Origin: Streptomyces sp. NBC_01408 | Lineage (GTDB): Bacteria; Actinomycetota; Actinomycetes; Streptomycetales; Streptomycetaceae | DNA: 64,000 nt | Direction of reading: 5' to 3' | Assembly (NCBI RefSeq): GCF_026340255.1 | Contig: NZ_JAPEPJ010000004.1 | Location: forward strand, 19,196-83,195 | Shown here: one piece after another, positions 35,037 through 43,441 of the stretch | How positions within the stretch are numbered: position 1 is the first letter of the stretch | Layout of the letters: each line of letters begins with the position of its first letter | The notes under the pieces: model-generated | Told to the model about the DNA's origin: nothing | Databases searched by the model: none | What the model saw: the letters and a program-made list of their open reading frames with translations, nothing else | Position numbers and translations under genes: made by a program

Positions 35037-37048
35037 GCAGCGGACGTATGGAAGTCTGCCTCGTCGGCGCCGGACCGCGCGGGCTGTCCGTACTGGAACG
35101 GCTCTGTGCGCAGGAGCGCAAGTCCCCCCGCTGGGAGCACGTCACCGTGCACGTCGTCGATCCCGATCCCCCGGGCTCGGGGCGGGTGTGGCGGCCCTCG
35201 CAGCCCCGGCACCTGCTGATGAACACCGTCGCCTCGCAGGTCACGGTGTACACCGACGACAGCGTCACCGTCGAGGGACCGCTGGAGGAGGGGCCGAGCC
35301 TCTACCAGTGGGCCAAGGCGCTGGGCCCGAGCGCGCTCACCCCCGGCTCGGGCGTGGCCTACGACGACGAGACCCTCGCGGAGGCCCGCGACCTGGGCCC
35401 GGACACCTACCCCACCCGCGCCCTGTACGGCCAGTACCTGACCTGGGTGTTCCAGCAGGTCACCGCGAACGCGGCCGCGCACATGACGGTCCACGTGCAC
35501 CCCGTGCGCGCCGTCGCGCTGGAGGACGGCGACGCCGGCCCGCGCGGAGCGGACCCGCAGAGCGTGCTCCTGGAGGACGGCACCCGGCTGACCGGGCTGT
35601 CCGCGGTGGTGCTGGCGCAGGGGCACGTCCAGGTCCGGCCCACCGAGACCGAGCGGGAGCTGGGCGAGTTCGCCGCCCGCAGCGGCCTGACCTACATCGG
35701 CCCGGCCAACCCGGCGGACGTGGACCTGTCCTCGGTCGCGCCGGGCGAAAACGTGCTGCTGCGCGGGCTCGGCCTGAACTTCTTCGACTACATGGCGCTG
35801 TTCACGCACGCCCGGGGCGGCGTCTTCGAGCGCGTCGGCGGCCGGCTCGTCTACCGCCCCTCGGGCCGTGAGCCGCGCCTGTACGCGGGCTCCCGGCGCG
35901 GCGTGCCCTACCAGGCGCGCGGCGACAACGAGAAGGGCGCCCACGGCCGGTACTTCCCCCGGCTGCTGACCGCCGAGTACATCGCGGCGCTGCGCGCCCG
36001 CACCGCGCACCGCGGGGCGATCCGCTTCGGCACCGACCTGTGGCCGCTGATCGCCAAGGAGGTCGAGTGCGTCTACTACGAGGCGCTGCTGGCCCCCCGT
36101 ACGGCGCCCGCCGCCGTCGCCGGGTTCGCCGCCCGCTACCTGGCGGCCGAGCCGGGCGCGGAGGAGCTGCGGCTGCTGGACGAGGCCGGTGTCGGCGCGG
36201 AGGAACGCTGGGACTGGGAGCGCGTCGCCCGCCCGTACGGGGCGCGCGCCTTCCGCGACCTCGCCGAGTTCCGCACCTGGCTGCGGGACCACCTCGACCG
36301 GGACGTGCGCCACGCCCGTGAGGGCAACGTCAGCGGGCCGGTCAAGGCCGCCCTGGACCTGCTGCGGGACCTGCGCAACGAGCTGCGGCTCGCCGTCGAC
36401 CACGGCGGGCTCGACGCCGCCTCGCACCGCGACGAGCTGGACCGCTGGTACACGCCGCTCAACGCCTACCTGTCGATCGGCCCGCCCGCGTCGCGGATCG
36501 AGGAGATGGCCGCGCTCATCGACGCGGGCGTCCTGGAGGTGACCGGCCCGGGGATGCGCGCCGAAGCCGATCCGCGGGACCCGCGGGGGCCCTCGTTCAC
36601 CGGTACCTCGGCCGAGATCCCGGGCGTGCGCGTACGGGCCACCGTACTCATCGAGTGCCGGCTGCCCGAGATCGACCTGCGCCGCACCGCGGACCCGCTG
36701 ATGGGCCATCTGCTGCGCACCGGGCAGTGCCGGACGTACCGCATCGGCGGAGCGGGCGGCGAGGAGTACGAGACCGGCGGCCTCGCCGTGTCGCAGCGCC
36801 CCTACCGCCTGCTGGACGCCCAGGGCGCGGCGCATCCCCGGCGCTTCGCCTACGGGGTGCCCACCGAGTCCGTGCACTGGGTGACCGCGGCGGGCATCCG
36901 GCCGGGCGTCGGATCGGTCACGCTGGAGGACTCCGACGCCATCGCGGCGGCCGTCCTGGACCTGCCCGAACTGCCGCCCGGCGCGGCGCGGCTGGGCGTA
37001 CGGGCCGACCACGGGGCGCTGGGCACGGGCGCGGCGGCGACGGCATGA
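35033..37048 (+). CDS. CreE/FzmM-type flavin monooxygenase (aspartate to nitrosuccinate)
   Basis: A 671-aa FAD/NAD(P)-binding protein. The N-terminus CLVGAGPRGLSVLERL is the dinucleotide site of the family; RVWRPSQPRHLLMNT, GLGLNFFDYMALFTHARGG and QARGDNEKGAHG follow, and the C-terminus has YGVPTESVHWVTAAG. CreE and FzmM oxidise L-aspartate to nitrosuccinate with three rounds of N-oxygenation. The next gene encodes the matching lyase, overlapping by ATGA, the same order as in cremeomycin-type nitrous acid operons. The GTG at 35033 has GGAG upstream; an ATG at 35048 is the alternative. Confidence 0.88.
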   Translation: MSSGRMEVCLVGAGPRGLSVLERLCAQERKSPRWEHVTVHVVDPDPPGSGRVWRPSQPRHLLMNTVASQVTVYTDDSVTVEGPLEEGPSLYQWAKALGPSALTPGSGVAYDDETLAEARDLGPDTYPTRALYGQYLTWVFQQVTANAAAHMTVHVHPVRAVALEDGDAGPRGADPQSVLLEDGTRLTGLSAVVLAQGHVQVRPTETERELGEFAARSGLTYIGPANPADVDLSSVAPGENVLLRGLGLNFFDYMALFTHARGGVFERVGGRLVYRPSGREPRLYAGSRRGVPYQARGDNEKGAHGRYFPRLLTAEYIAALRARTAHRGAIRFGTDLWPLIAKEVECVYYEALLAPRTAPAAVAGFAARYLAAEPGAEELRLLDEAGVGAEERWDWERVARPYGARAFRDLAEFRTWLRDHLDRDVRHAREGNVSGPVKAALDLLRDLRNELRLAVDHGGLDAASHRDELDRWYTPLNAYLSIGPPASRIEEMAALIDAGVLEVTGPGMRAEADPRDPRGPSFTGTSAEIPGVRVRATVLIECRLPEIDLRRTADPLMGHLLRTGQCRTYRIGGAGGEEYETGGLAVSQRPYRLLDAQGAAHPRRFAYGVPTESVHWVTAAGIRPGVGSVTLEDSDAIAAAVLDLPELPPGAARLGVRADHGALGTGAAATA

Positions 37049-38544
37049 CGGACGCCACCCCCGGCGCGGCGGCCCCGGCCGCCGCGCCCGCCTGCCCGCC
37101 GGACAGCGGGCTGCTCTCGCCGGTCCGGGCGGGCACCCCGGCCGAGGCCGCGGTGAGCGACACCGCCTGGCTCCAGGCGATGCTCGACGCGGAGGCGGCC
37201 CTGGTGCGCGCCCAGGCCCGGTGCGGGACCGTTCCCGCAGCGGCGGCCGGGGTGATCACGGCCGCGGCCCGCGCGGAGCACCTGGACGTACGGGAACTGG
37301 CGCTGGCCTCCCGCGAGACGGCGAACCCGGTCGTCGGCCTGGTGAAGGCGCTGACGACGGTGGTGGCCGAGCGCTCGCCCGAGGCCGCCGAGTACGTGCA
37401 CCGGGGTTCCACCAGCCAGGACATCTTCGACACCGGCGCGATGCTGGTGGCCGCGCGGACGCTGCGGCTGATCGGCGCGGACCTGCGGGCCACGGCCGGG
37501 GCCCTGGGCGCTCTCGCGGCCGCGCACCGGGACACGGTGATGGCGGGCCGTACGCTCGCGCTGCACGCGGTGCCCACCACCTTCGGGCTCAAGGCGGCGG
37601 GCTGGCGGCAGCTGGTCCTGGAGGCCGCCGAGCGCCTGGAGCGGGTCGCGGACGGGGGGCTCCCCGTCTCCCTGGGCGGCGCGGCCGGGACCCTGGCCGG
37701 CTACCTCCAGTACGCGGGGGACGACGCCGGTCCGGATGCCGTACTCGACGGCCTGGTCAGCGCTTTCGCCGAGGAGACGGGCCTGGCCGCGCCGGTCCTG
37801 CCCTGGCACGCGCTGCGCACGCCCGTCGCCGACCTCGGCGCGGCGCTCGCGCACACCACGGGCGCGCTCGGCAAGATCGCCGCGGACGTGCTGGTGCTGA
37901 CCCGCACCGAGATCGGCGAGGTGGCCGAGCCCGCGGGGGCCGGGCGGGGCGCGTCCTCGGCGATGCCGCACAAGCGCAACCCGGTCCTGGCCACCCTGAT
38001 CCGCTCCGCAGCCCTCCAGGTGCCCGCGCTCGCCTCGGTCCTGACGCAGTGCCTGGCCACCGAGGACGAGCGTTCGGCGGGCGTGTGGCACACCGAGTGG
38101 CAGCCGCTGCGCGAGTGCCTGCGGCTGGCCGGCGGGGCCGCGCACACCTGCCTGGAACTGGTCCGGGGGCTCGCCGTTCACCCGGAGCGGATGCGCGCCA
38201 ACCTGGCGGCGACCGGCGGGCAGATCGTCTCCGAGCGCGTCTCGGCCGTCCTCGCGCCCCTCCTGGGCAAGGCGCCCGCCAAGGACCTGCTGACGTACGC
38301 CTCCCGGCGGGCGGCCGAGACCTCCCGGCCGCTGGCCGAGGTGCTCGGCGAACTCCCGCAGCTGCGCGGGGTGTTCACGCCCGGGGAGCTGACCGCGCTG
38401 CTCGACCCGGCCGGATACACCGGCCTGGCCGGACCGCTGGTCGACCGCGCACTGTCCGACCGCGCACCGGCCGACCGGCCGACGGCCGCTGCCGCTGCCG
38501 CTGCCGGGAGCCATTCATCTGTTCACCACCAAGGGGCGACATGA
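37045..38544 (+). CDS. CreD/FzmL-type nitrosuccinate lyase
   Basis: A 499-aa lyase of the carboxymuconate-cycloisomerase branch of the fumarase superfamily. Signature SSAMPHKRNPVLATLI lies near residue 310; YVHRGSTSQDIFDTG and AGRTLALHAVPTTFG form the active site. CreD releases nitrous acid and fumarate from nitrosuccinate. Coupling to the CreE-like gene supports this strongly. It is clearly distinct from the second fumarase-superfamily lyase at 26.7 kb, which belongs to the hydrazine operon. Ends in an Ala-rich tail overlapping the next flavin hydroxylase gene. Confidence 0.88.
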   Translation: MTDATPGAAAPAAAPACPPDSGLLSPVRAGTPAEAAVSDTAWLQAMLDAEAALVRAQARCGTVPAAAAGVITAAARAEHLDVRELALASRETANPVVGLVKALTTVVAERSPEAAEYVHRGSTSQDIFDTGAMLVAARTLRLIGADLRATAGALGALAAAHRDTVMAGRTLALHAVPTTFGLKAAGWRQLVLEAAERLERVADGGLPVSLGGAAGTLAGYLQYAGDDAGPDAVLDGLVSAFAEETGLAAPVLPWHALRTPVADLGAALAHTTGALGKIAADVLVLTRTEIGEVAEPAGAGRGASSAMPHKRNPVLATLIRSAALQVPALASVLTQCLATEDERSAGVWHTEWQPLRECLRLAGGAAHTCLELVRGLAVHPERMRANLAATGGQIVSERVSAVLAPLLGKAPAKDLLTYASRRAAETSRPLAEVLGELPQLRGVFTPGELTALLDPAGYTGLAGPLVDRALSDRAPADRPTAAAAAAAGSHSSVHHQGAT

Positions 38545-40052
38545 GCCACACGGATACGGACGTCATCATCGTTGGAGCCGGGCCCGTGGGGCTCATGCTG
38601 GCCGGGGAGCTGCGCCTGGCCGGGGTGGAGTGCGTCGTCCTGGAACGGTCGACGGAGCCCACCGACCAGTCGCGCGCCCTGGGCTTCACGGCGCGGACGA
38701 TCGAGACCTTCGACCAGCGCGGCCTGCTGCCGCGCTTCGGCGGCTTCGGCACCATCGACATCGGCCACTTCGGCGGGGTGCCCCTCGACTACCGTGAGGT
38801 GCCCGGCGGCTCCTACGGCGCCAAGGGCGTACCGCAGTCGCTGACCGTGGCCGTCCTGGACGACTGGGCGCGGGAGCTCGGCGCGGACCTGCGCCGCGGC
38901 TGGGAGGTCACCGGGATCGACGCCGGGGACGACGGCGTCGAGGTGGAGGTGAACGGGCCGGACGGCCCCACCCGCCTGCGCGCCGCGTACCTCGTGGGCT
39001 GCGACGGCGGCCGGAGCACGATCCGCAAGAAGGCGGGCATCGGCTTCCCCGGCCACGACGCGCGCATCGAGATGGCCTTCGCCGAGGTCGTCGGCGTCCA
39101 GGTGCGCCCGCGGCCCAACGGCGAGCGGGTCCCGGGCGGGATGGTCCTCGCCTTCCAGCAGGGCCCCGACATCTTCCGGGTCACCTACTACGACGCGGGC
39201 GTCGTCCCGCGCAAGGGCGACGAGGCCCCCTCCTTCGAGGAGGTCGCGGCCGCCTGGGAGCGCCTGACCGGTGAGGACATCCGCGGTGGCACGCCGCGGT
39301 GGATCGGCAAGTTCACCGACGCGAGCCGCCAGGCGAGCGAGTACCGGCGCGGGCGGATCCTCCTGGCCGGCGACGCCGCGCACATCCACCTCCCCATCGG
39401 CGGGCAGGGCATGAGCGCGGGCGTGCAGGACGCGGTGAACCTGGGCTGGAAGCTGGCCGCGCAGATCCACGGCCACGCCCCGCAGGACCTGCTCGACACC
39501 TACCACAGCGAGCGGCACCCGGTGGGCGCCCGCGTCCTGGTCAACACCCTCACCCAGCGCAGCCTGTACATCACCGGCGAGGAGATGCAGCCGGTGCGGG
39601 ACGTCTTCGCGGAACTCACCCGGTTCGAGGAGGTGCGGACGCACCTCATCGGCATGGTCACCGGCCTGGACATCCGCTACGAGGTCGGCCCCGGCGACCA
39701 CCCGCTCCTCGGGCGGCGCCTGCCCGACCAGGAGCTGGTCGACGCCTCCGCCGCAGCCGCCGCCGCGGGCAAGACCAGCACGTTCGAGCTGCTGCGCAGC
39801 GCCCGAGGCCTGCTCCTGGACCTGACCGGGGATGCCGGGGTGCGGGCCGTGGCGGCTGCGTGGGCCGACCGGGTCGACACCGTCGGCGCGGCCCTGCACG
39901 AGCCCGCCGCCGACAGCCCGTTCCAGGGGGCCGGCGCGCTGCTGGTGCGCCCCGACGGCTACGTGGCCTGGGTCGGGCGTACGGGTTCGGGGGCCGGGGG
40001 CCTTCAGGACGCGCTCACCCGCTGGTTCGGCGAGCCCGCGAAGGAGGCCTGA
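38541..40052 (+). CDS. FAD-dependent aromatic polyketide hydroxylase (PHBH fold)
   Basis: A 503-aa PgaE/JadH-like flavoprotein: GAGPVG at residues 12-17, GCDGGRSTIRKKAG near 155, GDAAHIHLPIGGQG near 278, then a thioredoxin-like C-terminal domain ending DALTRWFGEP. It closely resembles the two hydroxylases at the left of the window, so at least three paralogues act in this pathway; ring-B oxidation and contraction in benzofluorenes need such enzymes. ATG behind AAGGGGCGAC, overlapping the lyase stop. Confidence 0.92.
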   Translation: MSHTDTDVIIVGAGPVGLMLAGELRLAGVECVVLERSTEPTDQSRALGFTARTIETFDQRGLLPRFGGFGTIDIGHFGGVPLDYREVPGGSYGAKGVPQSLTVAVLDDWARELGADLRRGWEVTGIDAGDDGVEVEVNGPDGPTRLRAAYLVGCDGGRSTIRKKAGIGFPGHDARIEMAFAEVVGVQVRPRPNGERVPGGMVLAFQQGPDIFRVTYYDAGVVPRKGDEAPSFEEVAAAWERLTGEDIRGGTPRWIGKFTDASRQASEYRRGRILLAGDAAHIHLPIGGQGMSAGVQDAVNLGWKLAAQIHGHAPQDLLDTYHSERHPVGARVLVNTLTQRSLYITGEEMQPVRDVFAELTRFEEVRTHLIGMVTGLDIRYEVGPGDHPLLGRRLPDQELVDASAAAAAAGKTSTFELLRSARGLLLDLTGDAGVRAVAAAWADRVDTVGAALHEPAADSPFQGAGALLVRPDGYVAWVGRTGSGAGGLQDALTRWFGEPAKEA

Positions 40053-40053
40053 G

Positions 40054-40782
40054 GTGTCCGGCCGCAAGAGCGCCCTGGTCACCGGGGCCAACAAGGGCAT
40101 CGGCTTCGAGATCGCCCGGCAGCTGGGCGAGCTGGGGTACGCCGTACTCCTCGGCGCCCGCGACGAGGTGCGCGGCAAGGAGGCCGCGGCCGCGCTGACG
40201 GCCCGGGGCCTGAGCGCCGAGGCGCTGCGGCTGGACGTGACGGACGGCGCCGGCGTCGCGGAGGCGGCCCGGCACGTCGAGGAGCGGTACGGCCGCCTGG
40301 ACGTACTCGTCAACAACGCGGGCATCACCGGCGGCTTCTTCGGCCCGCCCAGCGCGGCGACGGCAGGGCAGGTGCGGGAGGTGTACGAGACCAATGTCTT
40401 CGGCGTGCTGGCGGTGACCAACGCGATGCTGCCGCTGCTGCGCCGCTCGGCGGCCGGGCGGATCGTCAACCTGTCCAGCAACGTGGGCTCGCTCGCCCTG
40501 AACGCCGACCTCGCGGGCGAGTTCAAGGACTACAACCAGGTCGCCTACCAGTCGTCCAAGACGGCCCTGAACGCGCTGACCCTCGCGTACGCCAAGGAGC
40601 TGCGGGAGACGGGGATCAAGGTCAACTCCGCCAACCCCGGCTTCACGGCCACCGACATGAACGGCCACCGCGGCCATCAGAGCGTCGAGCAGGGGGCCGT
40701 GGTCGCCGTCCGGCTGGCCACGCTCGGCCCCGACGGGCCGACCGGGACCTCCCAGGACGAGAACGGCCCGGTGCCCTGGTAG
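40054..40782 (+). CDS. short-chain dehydrogenase/reductase (carbonyl-reductase-like)
   Basis: A 242-aa SDR. TGANKGIG at residues 10-17 binds NADPH, VNNAGI near 85, catalytic Ser in NLSSNVGSL and YQSSK with Tyr and Lys near 165. The insert between Ser and Tyr (ALNADLAGEFKDYNQVA) is like carbonyl reductases that act on quinones or ketones. The GTG overlaps nothing but lies directly after the hydroxylase stop (TGAGGTG). Likely tailoring reduction. Confidence 0.9.
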   Translation: MSGRKSALVTGANKGIGFEIARQLGELGYAVLLGARDEVRGKEAAAALTARGLSAEALRLDVTDGAGVAEAARHVEERYGRLDVLVNNAGITGGFFGPPSAATAGQVREVYETNVFGVLAVTNAMLPLLRRSAAGRIVNLSSNVGSLALNADLAGEFKDYNQVAYQSSKTALNALTLAYAKELRETGIKVNSANPGFTATDMNGHRGHQSVEQGAVVAVRLATLGPDGPTGTSQDENGPVPW

Positions 40783-40810
40783 CCGGGCCCGGTAGCCGTT
40801 CCCGTACGGA

Positions 40811-40873
40811 AACGGGCCGCCGCCCGTCCCCGGCCGCGTACGTAGCGCGGACGGGGGCGGGCGGCGGCCCGTT
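40811..40873. terminator. hairpin between convergent SDR and hydrolase genes
   Basis: AACGGGCCGCCGCCCG at 40811-40826 is repeated inverted at 40858-40873, giving a 16-bp stem with a 31-base inner part that can pair further. Located between two converging stop codons. Confidence 0.8.
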
Positions 40874-40884
40874 CCGGCAGTGCC

Positions 40885-41661
40885 TCAGCCGGTGACGTAC
40901 TCGACCAGGACCGGTCCGAGGACCTCGGGCAGCACCCGGTGCCACACGCCCGGCAGTTCCAGGCGCCGTCCGGCGGGCAGCGCGGCGGCGGTCGCCGCGG
41001 TCGCCGTGAGCAGCCAGTCGCTGGTGGCGTTGCTGTTGACGAGCAGCGTCTCCACCTCGGTGCGGGCCAGCCGCTCGACGGGGATGCGGCCGTCTCCCAT
41101 GACCTGGGTGTCGTAGGGGAGGGTGTGCGCCAGCACCTCGTTCGACGCCCACATCGGGCTGGCCTTCCAGTCGGCGATCCACTCGGGCGGGAAGCCGACG
41201 TGCTCGGCCAGGAAGTACTCGACGGCCTCGCCGCGCTTCTCCTGGTCCAGCAGCGCCTGGAGCTTGTCCGCGAAGGTCTCCTCCGGCTTGCGGAAGCCCT
41301 CCACCCGGTAGGGCGGTTCGAGCAGGGCGAGCTTGCGCATCGGCACGCCCGCCATCATCGCCTCGAGCGCCAGGATCGCGCCGCTGGAGCCGCCGAAGAC
41401 GACGGGGTTGCCGCCCGCCTCCTCGACGACGGCGGCCAGGTCCTCGATCTCCCGCTCGACCGCGTACGCCGGGGAGTCGCCGCTCTGCCCCCGGCCCCGC
41501 CGGTCGTAGGCGTAGACCGTGCAGTGCCCCGACAGCTCGGGGACGAGCGTGTCGAAGGCCGTGTGGTCGCGGAACCCGCCGCCGAGGAGGACGATCGGGG
41601 GGCCCTCGCCGGCCTGCTCGTACGCGATCGTCGTGCCGTCCCGCGAAACGACCTTGCGCAT
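40885..41661 (-). CDS. alpha/beta hydrolase
   Basis: A 258-aa alpha/beta-hydrolase. IVLLGGGFRDHTAFD contains the oxyanion region, AYDRRGRGQSG the strand-4 turn, FGGSSGAILAL the nucleophile elbow (Gly-Gly-Ser-Ser-Gly), and GVWHRVLPEVL the catalytic His. The ATG at 41661 has AGGAGAG upstream; the open frame continues to 41871 without a ribosome site. Substrate unknown; the gene faces the convergent reductase and is divergent from the TetX-like gene. Confidence 0.87.
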   Translation of the reverse strand: MRKVVSRDGTTIAYEQAGEGPPIVLLGGGFRDHTAFDTLVPELSGHCTVYAYDRRGRGQSGDSPAYAVEREIEDLAAVVEEAGGNPVVFGGSSGAILALEAMMAGVPMRKLALLEPPYRVEGFRKPEETFADKLQALLDQEKRGEAVEYFLAEHVGFPPEWIADWKASPMWASNEVLAHTLPYDTQVMGDGRIPVERLARTEVETLLVNSNATSDWLLTATAATAAALPAGRRLELPGVWHRVLPEVLGPVLVEYVTG

Positions 41662-42027
41662 CACACTCTCCTGTCGAATTGACGTGATGACGTGATTTCG
41701 CGGCGGCGGCCGGCCGCCGAATCGACGGCCTGAAAATGCAGCCAATTCTCGCCATCTTTCCATGTCCGGCTGGAAAAATAGTCGCGTATTTCCACCGCTG
41801 TCAACGGACGGTGTTGAGCACGGTCCGGACGTATCAGCTGTCCGACTGCACTTGGCGCCACAGTTGAACACCTTGAAGCGGATCCTGCCACTGCCCTAAC
41901 CTCACCCGAAAAGTCAGCCATGTCGCTGGGCGCTGCCGATTCGGCGAATTCGATTGTCGAGACAGGGTCGGCTGACCTGTACCGGGCCGAAACGACGGCT
42001 GGTCCTCAACCGACAAAGGCAGAAACC
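41662..42027. promoter_or_regulatory. divergent promoter region with an 8-bp tandem repeat
   Basis: The 366-base gap between the hydrolase and the TetX-like gene is more AT-rich than its flanks and holds no gene. TGACGTGA is repeated head to tail at 41680-41695, 19 bases upstream of the hydrolase start. GGCGAATTCGATTGTCGAG near 41950 lies upstream of the rightward gene. Promoters for both directions are expected here. Confidence 0.5.
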
Positions 42028-43218
42028 ATGAGCTCCCAGACCCGTACCGCCCTGGTCATCGGCGGCGGAATCGCCGGCACGATCACCGCCATGGCCCTGC
42101 GCCAGGCCGGGATCGAGGCCACCGTCCACGAGGCGTACAGCAGCACGGCCGACGGGATCGGCGGCGGTCTGAGCCTCGCCCCCAACGGGGTGAACGCGCT
42201 CGACGCCATCGGCGCCGGTGACCTCGTCCGCGCCGTGGGCATCCCCATGCGGGGCACCGTCCTCAAGAGCGGGGACGGCGAGGTGATCGGCGAGATCAGC
42301 CTCCCGTCCGAGCTGCCGCCCTCCCGGTTCGTGTGGCGCGGCGCCCTGTACCGGGCCCTGTACGACGAAGCCACCCGGCGCGGCATCCGCACCCTGCACG
42401 ACCAGCGGGTGGTCGGCGCCGAGGACACCGGGAACGGCGTGCGCGCGCACTTCGCCGACGGGACGCACGCCGACGCCGACATCCTGATCGGCACCGACGG
42501 CATCCGCTCCACGGTCCGCACCCTCATCGACCCGGCCGCGCCGCAGCCCCAGTACGCGGGCCTGCTCGGCTTCGCCGCCCAGCTGGGCGACACGGGCCTG
42601 GCCTCCACCGAGGGCAGGCTGCACGTCGCCTACGGCAAGCGCGCCTCCTTCGGCTACCTGGTGCACGAGGACTCCTCCGGCGGCTGGTTCGTGAACCTGC
42701 CGCACCCGGAGCCGATGACCCTGGCCGAGGCCCGGGCGGTGGGCAACGGGCAGTGGCTGCCCGTACTGCGCGAGGCGTTCACCGACGACCGCTCCCCCGC
42801 GGCCGACCTGCTGCGCCGGACCGACCCGGCCGACCTGCTGATCACCGGCCCGCTGGAGACCATGCCGACCGTCCCCACCTGGAGCCGGGGCCGGATGGTG
42901 CTGGTCGGCGACGCGGTCCACGCGGCCTCCCCCAGCTCCGGTCAGGGCGCCTCCCAGGCCATCGAGAGCTCCGTACAGCTGGCCCGCTGCCTGCGCGACC
43001 TGCCGTACGAGGAGGCCTTCAGGGCGTACGAGCTGCTGCGCCGCGAGCGCGTCGAGCGGATCATCGAGGGCGCCACCCGCACCAACGCCAGCAAGGCCGG
43101 CGCCCGCGGGGCGAGCGAGATCAAGCCCGAGAACATGGACTGGCAGTTCGAGTACCGCATCGACTGGGACGCCCCGGTGACCGCCGCCGCGTACGCGGCC
43201 GCCGCCCCCGCACAATAG
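42028..43218 (+). CDS. FAD-dependent monooxygenase (TetX/UbiH-like)
   Basis: A 396-aa flavoprotein monooxygenase without the C-terminal thioredoxin-like domain. VIGGGIAGTITAMALRQAG is the FAD site, IGTDGIRSTVRTL near 160 and LVGDAVHAASPSSGQGA near 290. It resembles TetX and similar single-domain hydroxylases more than the PgaE-like paralogues. Probably a tailoring oxygenase; a role in oxidising the attached hydrazine towards diazo is conceivable but unsupported. Confidence 0.9.
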   Translation: MSSQTRTALVIGGGIAGTITAMALRQAGIEATVHEAYSSTADGIGGGLSLAPNGVNALDAIGAGDLVRAVGIPMRGTVLKSGDGEVIGEISLPSELPPSRFVWRGALYRALYDEATRRGIRTLHDQRVVGAEDTGNGVRAHFADGTHADADILIGTDGIRSTVRTLIDPAAPQPQYAGLLGFAAQLGDTGLASTEGRLHVAYGKRASFGYLVHEDSSGGWFVNLPHPEPMTLAEARAVGNGQWLPVLREAFTDDRSPAADLLRRTDPADLLITGPLETMPTVPTWSRGRMVLVGDAVHAASPSSGQGASQAIESSVQLARCLRDLPYEEAFRAYELLRRERVERIIEGATRTNASKAGARGASEIKPENMDWQFEYRIDWDAPVTAAAYAAAAPAQ

Positions 43219-43234
43219 GGCCGATAAACCCGGC

Positions 43235-43263
43235 TCGAATGCCGCTCGAATGCGGCTCGAATT
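43235..43263 (+). promoter_or_regulatory. three SARP-like heptamer repeats with 11-bp period
   Basis: TCGAATG (43235-43241), TCGAATG (43246-43252) and TCGAATT (43257-43263) are separated by four bases each. Direct heptamers with 11-bp spacing of the TCGA type are the known binding pattern of Streptomyces antibiotic regulatory proteins. They lie 180 bases before the next flavin hydroxylase gene. No SARP gene is visible in the window. Confidence 0.55.
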
Positions 43264-43441
43264 GAACTCGTAAACCGCTTGAGAAAAGACCGGGGGCCGG
43301 ACTGCTATTCCCCCAGTTCAGACAGAAAAGTCTGAGCCAAACCTTCCGGTTCGACTATTGGATAAGTTGTACGGCGGCAGATTGCCCGCTACGCTCACGC
43401 TCAATGCCGCCAGCATCGCCTTCACACGGGAGAGCCGGAAA

